DNA of 64,000 bases, from positions 26,805-90,804 of the forward strand of contig NZ_JAKVIO010000011.1 in NCBI RefSeq assembly GCF_022601895.1, in the 5' to 3' direction. Made by a program: the position numbers and the translations under genes. Positions 58,139-64,000 of this stretch are shown piece after piece. Under the pieces are notes generated by a model. The model was not told the origin of the DNA and did not search any database. It saw nothing but the letters and a program-made list of their open reading frames with translations. Within the stretch, counting starts at the first letter, position 1; the number at the start of each line of letters is the position of its first letter. Origin of the DNA: Sphingomonas sp. LaA6.9 (lineage in GTDB: Bacteria; Pseudomonadota; Alphaproteobacteria; Sphingomonadales; Sphingomonadaceae).

Positions 58139-59227
58139 TCAGCCATCGGCGCCGAGCTCCGGTGCCGATGTCGGCCTCCAGCCCCCATCGCTCGCAAAGC
58201 GGATCGGCGGCGCGATATGGTGCGCGCCGCCGACCTCGACCACGAGCCCCCGCTCGGCGATATGGGGTTGGGCGAAAGCTTCCCGAAAATCGAGGACGGG
58301 CGAAAAGGCGACGTCCTTGTCCGCGAACCAGGCGATCCATTCGTCGCGCGTGCGCGTGGCGAAGGTTTCGCGCAGGAACGCGATCAGCGGCGCCTGCGGC
58401 TCACCGGGCGCTTCGCTGCCGAGCGCAATCAAATCGGGCCGCTCCAGCGCAGTGAGCAGGTTCGCGACGAACTTGAGCTCGCGCCCGCCCAGCACGACAT
58501 GTCGCCCATCGGCGGTCGCATAGACGTTATAGAAGCCCGCCCCACCAAGCGACCGCTGGCTCGTCGAGCGCGGCGGTTCGCCACCACCGATGGCGGTGCC
58601 CGCGATATGTGCGCACCAGGGCAGCATCGCGTCGAACATGGCGATATCGACATAGTCGCCCTTGCCGCTTGTCTGGCGGCCGATCAGCGCCATCAGCACC
58701 GCCGACAGCGCGGTCAGCCCCGCCGCCATGTCGGCCGAGGGCGCACCCGGAACCACGGGCATGCCGTCGGGCCCGTCATTGACCGAGAGGAAGCCCGCCA
58801 TCGCCTGAACCGCCATGTCGTGCGCGGGATGGTGTGCCAGCGCGCCCGACTGCCCAAAGGCCGAGATCGAGCAATAGACGATGCGCGGATTGCGTGCCGC
58901 CACCGCTTCATAGCCAAAGCCAAGCCGCGCCGTCACACCGGGGCGGAAGCCCTCCAGGAACACGTCCGCCTCATCGATGAGATTCCAGAGCGCATCGCGC
59001 CCGGCATCGCTCTTGAGATCGAGCACGACGCTCTTCTTGCCGCGATTGAGGTTGCGGAACCAGATGGACTGGCCCGCCTCGAAGGGCGCCTGATCGCGCG
59101 CGGGATCGCCCGCGGCTGGTTCCACCTTCACCACCTCGGCGCCCTGGTCGGCCATCATGACCGACAGCATCGGTCCCGGCAGGAACTGCGAGAGGTCGAC
59201 GACCTTTATGCCCGAAAGCTTTCCCAT
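58139..59227 (-). CDS. CaiB/BaiF family CoA-transferase (copy 2)
   Basis: The 362-residue class III CoA-transferase begins MGKLSGIKVVDLSQFLPGPM. The catalytic Asp137 lies in HHPAHDMAVQAMAGF, and NLNRGKKSVVLDLKS is the usual early block. It moves CoA from a donor thioester (often succinyl-CoA) to a free acid. It is convergent with gntR, whose stop is 4 bases from its own. It is the last gene of the operon from 62938. Together with copy 1 it may form a heterodimer or act on two different acids. Confidence 0.9.
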   Translation of the reverse strand: MGKLSGIKVVDLSQFLPGPMLSVMMADQGAEVVKVEPAAGDPARDQAPFEAGQSIWFRNLNRGKKSVVLDLKSDAGRDALWNLIDEADVFLEGFRPGVTARLGFGYEAVAARNPRIVYCSISAFGQSGALAHHPAHDMAVQAMAGFLSVNDGPDGMPVVPGAPSADMAAGLTALSAVLMALIGRQTSGKGDYVDIAMFDAMLPWCAHIAGTAIGGGEPPRSTSQRSLGGAGFYNVYATADGRHVVLGGRELKFVANLLTALERPDLIALGSEAPGEPQAPLIAFLRETFATRTRDEWIAWFADKDVAFSPVLDFREAFAQPHIAERGLVVEVGGAHHIAPPIRFASDGGWRPTSAPELGADG

Positions 59228-59231
59228 CGGA

Positions 59232-60425
59232 TCAGATGACGCCCTTTTCCCTGAATGCTGCAATCTCGTCCACGCCGAAGCCGGCTTCGGCGAGGACCGC
59301 GTCGGTGTCCGCACCAAGCAACGGCGCCGCACGGTTGGGCAATCGTTCGCCATCCAGCCGGATCGGATTGGCGAGGACGCGCAACTGTTCGCGATCGGGA
59401 TGCGATACGGTGTCGATCATGCCCGTCGTCTGCAGATACGGATTGTCGAGCGCCTGATCGAGCCCATAGACCGGCGACACGGGCATGTGTCCGGCAAGCA
59501 GCTCGATCCAGTGCGCGACGGGCTTCTGGCTGAAAATGCCGTCGAGCACGTCAGTCAGTGCGCCGCGGTTCGCCAGCCTGTCGGTTGGCGTCACGAAGCG
59601 CGAATCACGCGCCAGTTCGGGGTGCCCGATGCGGTTCACCAGCACGTCCCAGAATTTGGGAAGCTGCGCCATGACGAAGACCCAGCCATCGGCCGCGCGG
59701 AACATCTGGCTCGGCGTGACCGAGGGATGCGCCGAACGCGGCACGCGCGCCGTGACGTCACCCTCGTTCAGATACCAGATCGCCGGATAGCTCGTCTGGT
59801 GCACGGCGGCGGAAAGCAGATCCACGTCCACGTCACGGCCCATACCCGAGCGCTGCGCATCCACGAGCGCGCCGAGCAGCCCGATCGTCATGATCGTGCC
59901 CGTCATGAAATCGACCAGTGACAGCCCCGCGCGCGTCGGCGGCGCATCGGGCTCGCCCGTCAGCGCCAGCCAGCCCGCCTCGGCCTGCATCAGATAGTCA
60001 TAGCCCGGCCAGCGCGCGCGCTCATTGTCGCGGCCATAGGCCGACAGGTGCGCGCATATGACCGCGGGGTTGACGTCCTTCAGCTGCTGATAGGTCAGCC
60101 CGATCCGGTCAGGCAGGTCGCCGCGCAGATTGTTCACCACCGCATGGCTCGACGCCACGAGCCGGTGCAGGATCTCCTTGCCGCCTGTGCTGTTGAGGTC
60201 GAGTGTGAGTGAGCGCTTGTTGAGATTGAAGCTCTGGAAATAGAGGCTTTCCGCATCGCGCAGGAAGTGAGGGCCGACCGCGCGCGCCGTGTCGCCGGAT
60301 TTGGGCGGCTCGATCTTGATGACCTCGGCACCCATCTGCGCCAGGAACATGGTGCCGTACGGGCCGGCGCCATATTGTTCCGCGGAAAGGATCCGGTAGC
60401 CGGCCAGCGGAAGTCTGGCCGTCAC
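59232..60425 (-). CDS. CaiB/BaiF family CoA-transferase (copy 1)
   Basis: The 397-residue class III CoA-transferase has PLAGYRILSAEQYGAGPYGT, SFNLNKRSLTLDLNSTGG, and catalytic Asp143 in WPGYDYLMQAEAGW. VTPSQMFRAADGWVFVMA and SRFVTPTDRLANR are further family blocks. GTG 60425 overlaps the acyl-CoA dehydrogenase stop (GTGA); an in-frame extension to 60497 is rejected. It is similar in overall pattern to itaconate and mesaconate CoA-transferases, but this cannot be proven from sequence alone. Confidence 0.9.
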   Translation of the reverse strand: MTARLPLAGYRILSAEQYGAGPYGTMFLAQMGAEVIKIEPPKSGDTARAVGPHFLRDAESLYFQSFNLNKRSLTLDLNSTGGKEILHRLVASSHAVVNNLRGDLPDRIGLTYQQLKDVNPAVICAHLSAYGRDNERARWPGYDYLMQAEAGWLALTGEPDAPPTRAGLSLVDFMTGTIMTIGLLGALVDAQRSGMGRDVDVDLLSAAVHQTSYPAIWYLNEGDVTARVPRSAHPSVTPSQMFRAADGWVFVMAQLPKFWDVLVNRIGHPELARDSRFVTPTDRLANRGALTDVLDGIFSQKPVAHWIELLAGHMPVSPVYGLDQALDNPYLQTTGMIDTVSHPDREQLRVLANPIRLDGERLPNRAAPLLGADTDAVLAEAGFGVDEIAAFREKGVI

Positions 60426-61591
60426 GCGGGGTTCCTCTTCAGCCACTGCTTGGCGATGATCATCCGCTGCATCTCGTTGGTGCCCTCGCCGATGCACATC
60501 AGCAATGCGTCGCGATAATAGCGTTCGATCTCATATTCCTTGGAATAGCTGTAGCCGCCGAATATGCGCATGGCTTCCTCGGAATTGCGGACCGCGGCCT
60601 CGGACGCGAAGAACTTGGCCATGCCCGCCTCCATGTCGCAGCGTTCGCCGCGATCATAGGCCTGCGCGGCCTGCGCCACGAGCAGCCGCGATGCTTCCGC
60701 GCGCGTCACCATCTCGCCGAGCTTGAGCTGGATCGCCTGATGCTGCGCGATCGGCTTGCCCATCGTCTTGCGGATCTGCGCATATTCGGTGGCGAGACGC
60801 AGCGAACCTTCGGCCAGCCCGACGCCGCGCGCCGCGACGTTGATGCGGCCGAGTTCGAGCCCGCCCGTCGCCTGGAAGAAGCCCTCACCCTCGACCTCGC
60901 CGATCAGGTTTTCTGCCGGAATGCGGTAATTGTCGAAGATCAGCTCGGCACTGTCGATGCCCTTGTAGCCGAGCTTGTCGAACTTCTTGCCGACGGTGAA
61001 GCCCTCGCCCTTGGGCGCGATGAAGAAGCTCATGCCCTTGTAGCGCGGTTCGGCCTTCGGATCGGTCTTCACCAGCAACGCGAAGCAGCTGCCCTTGATG
61101 CCGTTGGAAATCCACGTCTTGGTGCCGTTGATGACATAATGGTCGCCGTCGCGGACCGCGGTGGTGCGGATTCCCTGAAGGTCAGTGCCCGCATCGGGTT
61201 CGGTCAGCGCAAGCCCGCCGCGGATCTCGCCGCTCGCGAATTTGGGCAGCCATGTCTGCTTCTGCGCCTCGGTGCCGAAACGCTCGACCGCGGCCGCCAT
61301 GATCAGGTGCGAATTGACGATCCCCGTGATCGCCATCCAGTAGGACGACACGCGCGTGATGATCTTGGCATAGGTTGTGGCGGGCAATCCCAGCCCGCCA
61401 TATTCTTGGCCGATGGTCGCGCCGAAGAGACCCATTTCCTTCATCTGCTCGACGAGTTCGGCGGGCCAGATGTCGTTATGGTCATGATGCATGACGACGG
61501 GGCGCACATCGCGCTCGATCCAGCGATCGATCGAGTCGAGCAACGCGGCTTCGTCGTCGGGGTCGATCTGCCTTTGGGCGTGTTGGGACAT
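60422..61591 (-). CDS. Acyl-CoA dehydrogenase
   Basis: The 389-residue FAD enzyme introduces a 2,3 double bond into an acyl-CoA. It has ALTEPDAGTDLQGIRTTA (FAD and substrate), KTWISNGIKGSCF, the C-terminal helix domain with RIFGGYSYSKEYEIERYYRD and IGEGTNEMQR, where the Glu before Gly-Thr is the probable catalytic base. The start MSQHAQRQI (61591) is preferred over the frame from 61639. It is placed between the hydratase and the CoA-transferases, as in the itaconate cluster of pseudomonads. Confidence 0.94.
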   Translation of the reverse strand: MSQHAQRQIDPDDEAALLDSIDRWIERDVRPVVMHHDHNDIWPAELVEQMKEMGLFGATIGQEYGGLGLPATTYAKIITRVSSYWMAITGIVNSHLIMAAAVERFGTEAQKQTWLPKFASGEIRGGLALTEPDAGTDLQGIRTTAVRDGDHYVINGTKTWISNGIKGSCFALLVKTDPKAEPRYKGMSFFIAPKGEGFTVGKKFDKLGYKGIDSAELIFDNYRIPAENLIGEVEGEGFFQATGGLELGRINVAARGVGLAEGSLRLATEYAQIRKTMGKPIAQHQAIQLKLGEMVTRAEASRLLVAQAAQAYDRGERCDMEAGMAKFFASEAAVRNSEEAMRIFGGYSYSKEYEIERYYRDALLMCIGEGTNEMQRMIIAKQWLKRNPA

Positions 61592-61605
61592 ATCTGTTCT
61601 TTTCC

Positions 61606-62115
61606 TCAATCGTCCGCGGGGCCGCAGCCACGCTTCCACACGAGCACGGACCGCTTGTAATGGCTCACGATCTTGCCGTCCTGGTTCTTGCCGACGGTCT
61701 TGAAGGTCACGATACCCTGATCGGGCCGGCTTTTGCTCTCGCGCTTTTCGAGCACTTCGCTCTCGCTATAGAGCGTGTCGCCGACGAACAGCGGATGAGT
61801 CATACGCACTTCGTCCCAGCCCAGGTTGGCGATCGCCTTGCCACTGGTGTCCGACACGCTCATCCCGGTCATCAGCGCGATGGTCAGCGGGCTGACCACG
61901 AGCGGCTTGCCGAATTCCGTCTTCTTCGCGAATTCATAATCGAAGTGCGCCGGATGGGTGTTCATCGTCAGCAGGGTGAACCACACATTGTCGGCATCGG
62001 TGATCGTGCGTCCGGGGCGATGCTCATAGATGTGCCCCACCACGAAATCCTCGAAGTAGCGTCCTTGCACCTCGCGAAAACGTCCGGGAGCGACCTCGAC
62101 CACACCGTCACGCAT
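61606..62115 (-). CDS. MaoC family dehydratase
   Basis: The 169-residue hot-dog-fold protein hydrates an enoyl-CoA. RYFEDFVVGHIYEHRPGRTI and VWFTLLTMNTHPAHFDYEF lead to SPLTIALMTGMSVSDTSG and NLGWDEVRM. The classical hydratase-2 motif (G-D-x-N-P-x-H) reads M-N-T-H-P-A-H, so the usual Asp is Asn, while the His is kept. This variant recurs in MaoC proteins that sit beside CitE-like lyases and dehydrogenases. It is in line with a branched or dicarboxylic substrate. It overlaps the lyase gene by 8 bases. Confidence 0.9.
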   Translation of the reverse strand: MRDGVVEVAPGRFREVQGRYFEDFVVGHIYEHRPGRTITDADNVWFTLLTMNTHPAHFDYEFAKKTEFGKPLVVSPLTIALMTGMSVSDTSGKAIANLGWDEVRMTHPLFVGDTLYSESEVLEKRESKSRPDQGIVTFKTVGKNQDGKIVSHYKRSVLVWKRGCGPADD

Positions 62116-62938
62116 CTTGCTTGCTCCGCATTGCCAAAATCCTCTGGTATCGCCGCATGATCGGTGCTTCGAGCATACGGCCGTTGAAACGAACTGCGGC
62201 GCCACCGGCCGCGTCGAAAACCCTTTGCGCCTCTTCCGCCTCGGCGATCTGTTCGGCCGTGGGGCGGAATACCGCATTGATCGTGTCCACCTGCGCGGGG
62301 TGGATCGCGGCCTTGCCCGTGAAGCCCAGCGCCTTTGCGGCCTCGGCCTCGGCGCAAAGGCCCTCGGCATCGTCGAGCACGATGAACGGCACGTCGATCG
62401 CAGGAATGCCCGCACCGGCGCACGCCATCACGAATGCCCCGCGCGCCGAGCGCAACGGCTCCCACGCCAGTTCCACGCCGAGCTCGGCGGAGAGATCGCC
62501 GCCGCCAAACATCATCGCGACGACGCCAGTGGCCGACGCAATCTCCTGCGCGGCATTGAGCCCCTTCACCGTTTCGATCAGCGGTACGATGCCCGGCGCG
62601 CGATCGCCCAGCACCGACGTAACGATCGCCACCTGCGCCGCGCTTTCGACCATCGGCACGAACAGCAGCGGGGGCAGCGCTTCGGCGTCGGCAAGCGCGA
62701 GCAGGTCTTCGAGGCCTGCGCGCGTCGCCACGCCGTTGATCCGCAGGATCAGCCGCTGATCGCCTTGCGCGATCGCCGCAATCGCCGCCGCCCGTGCTTC
62801 GACCTTGCCCGATTCGGGAACCGAATCCTCGAGGTCGACACACACAACGTCGGCGTCGCTCGCCAGCGCCTTGCCGTAACGTTCCGGCTTCGAGCCGGGC
62901 ACGAACAGCATCGATGAAAGGCCAATGGCCGCGTTCAC
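62108..62938 (-). CDS. CitE-like CoA ester lyase (HpcH/HpaI family)
   Basis: The 276-residue TIM-barrel lyase splits a hydroxyacyl-CoA in a retro-Claisen or retro-aldol reaction, with Mg2+. Arg66 (LILRINGVATRAG), Glu122 (PLIETVKG) and Asp148 (FGGGDLSAELG) match the CoA- and metal-binding residues of malyl-CoA and citramalyl-CoA lyases. The GTG at 62938 has GGAGG 7 bases upstream. It is the first gene of the operon lyase-MaoC-ACAD-CoA-transferase-CoA-transferase and is preceded by a promoter with the TTGTCCGGACAA operator in its spacer. Citramalyl-CoA lyase is the closest functional guess. Confidence 0.9.
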   Translation of the reverse strand: MNAAIGLSSMLFVPGSKPERYGKALASDADVVCVDLEDSVPESGKVEARAAAIAAIAQGDQRLILRINGVATRAGLEDLLALADAEALPPLLFVPMVESAAQVAIVTSVLGDRAPGIVPLIETVKGLNAAQEIASATGVVAMMFGGGDLSAELGVELAWEPLRSARGAFVMACAGAGIPAIDVPFIVLDDAEGLCAEAEAAKALGFTGKAAIHPAQVDTINAVFRPTAEQIAEAEEAQRVFDAAGGAAVRFNGRMLEAPIMRRYQRILAMRSKQDA

Positions 62939-62966
62939 TACAGAACCTCCCCTGTTGACGCCCTAA

Positions 62967-62995
62967 AGAATTTGTCCGGACAACTTATAAGTCAA
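62967..62995 (-). promoter_or_regulatory. Promoter of the lyase operon
   Basis: Reading the minus strand, TTGACT (62990-62995) is followed by 17 bases and AATTCT (62967-62972) as -35 and -10. The -35 is 5 of 6; the -10 is weak. The operator palindrome fills the spacer, ideal for repression. The lyase start is 29 bases downstream. Confidence 0.5.
62972..62983. promoter_or_regulatory. GntR operator palindrome TTGTCCGGACAA
   Basis: A perfect 12-bp palindrome between the lyase gene and the membrane-protein gene. It has the GT-N4-AC core expected of HutC-type GntR regulators. It overlaps the -10 and spacer of the lyase promoter. The same palindrome occurs again at 63763-63774. Confidence 0.7.
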
Positions 62996-63024
62996 GCGCA
63001 AAAGCGCTGATCCGTGTTTTTCCG

Positions 63025-63705
63025 TCAAAAAGGCTTCACCGCGCCGAGGTAGGAGGTGACAATCAGCAGGCCATAAACCGTGAAGACCCAGAGGCGGGTC
63101 CGGTCCATGGTGCGACGAAGTGGCACCTCGGTCTCGTCGCTCGACCCTTCCTTGAGTAGTCTCGCGAGCTGCGGTCCGACCGGCTTGAAGGCGACATCGA
63201 TCATGATCGCGGCGATGAAGATCAGGCCGAACAGCAGCGCCTTTGCGGCAAGCCAGGTCTCCGCCAGCGGCGCGCCCGTCACGAGCGACTGGATGCCCAG
63301 CCACAGATAGCCGATCGTGATCGCGTTCTTGAGCCAGAACTCGATTCGCCGGTTGCGCGCCGCCCGTGGCGTCATGTCGTGAAAATGCGCGTCCCATACG
63401 AGCCAGAGCCAGATCAATCCCGCCGCCCAGGCGCCCGCGAGCACGATCCCCGGCACCGCCCAGAACCCGCCAAGCGTCACCACCGAAAGCGATACCGGCA
63501 CCATCAGCGCCCAGGCCGTTCGCGGCGTCATGTCGATCAGCACAAGCAGCTTCAGAAGCGCGATTCGCTGGTCGAGCGTGTAGAGATGGCGCTTGCGGAA
63601 ATGCTGCCCGGCAAGGAATACGCCGACGTCGCCGCCGAGCCACAACACAAACAGAAACAGGTGAAAATAGACGAGGCTCGGATAGGCCAGATCGCTCAGT
63701 GTCAT
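63025..63705 (-). CDS. Integral membrane protein, uncharacterised
   Basis: The 226-residue protein has about six membrane helices (for example LVYFHLFLFVLWLGGDVGVFLAG, then TAWALMVPVSLSVVTLGGF, PGIVLAGAWAAGLIWLWLV and KALLFGLIFIAAIMIDVAF). The first helix with a His and the SLVYFHLFLFVLWLGG pattern resembles CopD-like or other small membrane haem proteins, but no certain haem ligand pair is assigned. GGAGG lies 9 bases before the ATG at 63705; a longer frame is rejected. The operator at 63761 lies upstream, so it is probably coregulated with the catabolic genes and could serve electron transfer or uptake. Confidence 0.75.
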   Translation of the reverse strand: MTLSDLAYPSLVYFHLFLFVLWLGGDVGVFLAGQHFRKRHLYTLDQRIALLKLLVLIDMTPRTAWALMVPVSLSVVTLGGFWAVPGIVLAGAWAAGLIWLWLVWDAHFHDMTPRAARNRRIEFWLKNAITIGYLWLGIQSLVTGAPLAETWLAAKALLFGLIFIAAIMIDVAFKPVGPQLARLLKEGSSDETEVPLRRTMDRTRLWVFTVYGLLIVTSYLGAVKPF

Positions 63706-63735
63706 CGCAAATTCCTCCCATGGGCCCAAGGCCGC

Positions 63736-63764
63736 TTGACAGTGTGACATTTACATGAAAATTT
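63736..63764 (+). promoter_or_regulatory. Putative promoter of the TonB-dependent receptor gene
   Basis: A consensus -35 (TTGACA, 63736-63741) is followed after 17 bases by a weak A/T-rich -10 (AAATTT, 63759-63764). The operator palindrome begins inside the -10. The receptor start is about 68 bases downstream. Confidence 0.45.
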
Positions 63765-63776
63765 GTCCGGACAAAT
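63761..63776. promoter_or_regulatory. GntR operator palindrome ATTTGTCCGGACAAAT
   Basis: A perfect 16-bp palindrome containing the same 12-bp core as at 62972. It lies in the 126-base region between the divergent membrane-protein gene and TonB-dependent receptor gene, so one site could control both. Confidence 0.75.
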
Positions 63777-63831
63777 CACAAAAAAGTCCGCAGGCAGAAC
63801 TGCCACTTCCGGAGCCTCGAGGGAGAATTGA

Positions 63832-64000
63832 ATGAGACGCCACTTGCTTGCTGCCACAACCGCGCTGTCTGCGGTTCTGATTGTCGCGCCACTCCACGCT
63901 CAAACGGCTGATGCCGAGGCCGCTCCCGCGGCGGAGGAAAGCACTGGCGGCATCGAGGATATCGTCGTCACCGCGCAGCGTCGCTCCGAGAGCGTGCAGG
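63832..64000 (+). CDS. TonB-dependent receptor, 5' end only
   Basis: Only the first 56 codons lie in the window. A signal peptide (MRRHLLAATTALSAVLIVAPLHAQ) is followed by a short acidic region and a TonB-box-like and plug start, IEDIVVTAQRRSESVQ, the usual opening of sphingomonad TonB-dependent outer-membrane receptors. These import large or scarce substrates across the outer membrane. GGGAG lies 8-10 bases before the ATG. Its place under the shared operator suggests it imports the substrate of the catabolic island. The barrel lies outside the window. Confidence 0.85.
   Translation, partial: MRRHLLAATTALSAVLIVAPLHAQTADAEAAPAAEESTGGIEDIVVTAQRRSESVQ

Overview
The window looks like chromosome of an alphaproteobacterium of the order Sphingomonadales (Sphingomonas, Sphingopyxis or Novosphingobium type). 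The reasons are high GC, tightly overlapping operons, an exosortase-A (XrtA) polysaccharide locus, the chvI-chvG-hprK-rapZ-EIIA-HPr block beside pckA, the ntrB-ntrC-ntrY-ntrX-hfq-hflX series, and an Hfq with two Sm domains in one chain, a form known from this group. No rRNA, tRNA, CRISPR array, insertion sequence or phage gene was seen. No stretch without a gene is longer than about 200 bases.

Region 1 (1-9.5 kb, plus strand) is an exopolysaccharide/XrtA operon: the tail of a tyrosine kinase, an outer-membrane protein, an ATPase, a polysaccharide deacetylase, a FemAB-like protein, a glycosyltransferase, exosortase A fused to an EpsI domain, and an asparagine-synthase-like amidotransferase. 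Region 2 (9.5-16.1 kb) holds housekeeping genes (truA, fmt, recR, def, rmuC, two lipoproteins, an RNA methyltransferase) and a large palindromic repeat. Region 3 (16.1-22.2 kb) is a regulatory unit: a permease-less PTS (HPr, EIIA, HPr kinase, RapZ) joined to the ChvG/ChvI two-component system, with pckA divergent.

Region 4 (22.2-36 kb) holds core genes: an SPFH/NfeD pair, an M28 peptidase, guaB, an RsmB-type methyltransferase, a TPR protein, argJ, secA, an MgtC-type membrane protein and mazG. Region 5 (36-46.4 kb, minus strand) is the nitrogen-regulation block dusB-ntrB-ntrC-ntrY-ntrX followed by the double Hfq, hflX and a DUF2093 gene, with a tandem universal stress protein at its edge.

Region 6 (46.5-64 kb) is the accessory part: about 18 genes that look like one catabolic island. 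It holds two CaiB-type CoA-transferases, an acyl-CoA dehydrogenase, a MaoC hydratase, a CitE-like lyase, two MmgE/PrpD proteins, a PaaK-like CoA ligase, an amidase, a PuuE/imidase-like hydrolase, an SDR, a non-canonical crotonase, a VOC protein, two alpha/beta-hydrolase-fold proteins with His at the nucleophile position, a membrane protein and the start of a TonB-dependent receptor. A GntR/HutC-type regulator lies in the middle. The palindrome TTGTCCGGACAA occurs in front of the two flanking transcription units, and an 11/12 copy lies at the prpD/gntR divergence. It has the GT-N4-AC spacing expected of HutC regulators, so the whole island is probably one regulon. The core enzyme set resembles the itaconate-degradation cluster (CoA-transferase, MaoC hydratase, citramalyl-CoA lyase with ACAD, PrpD and VOC neighbours). 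Here it is combined with imide- and amide-hydrolysing enzymes and a CoA ligase, which suggests uptake and breakdown of a larger, undescribed substrate.
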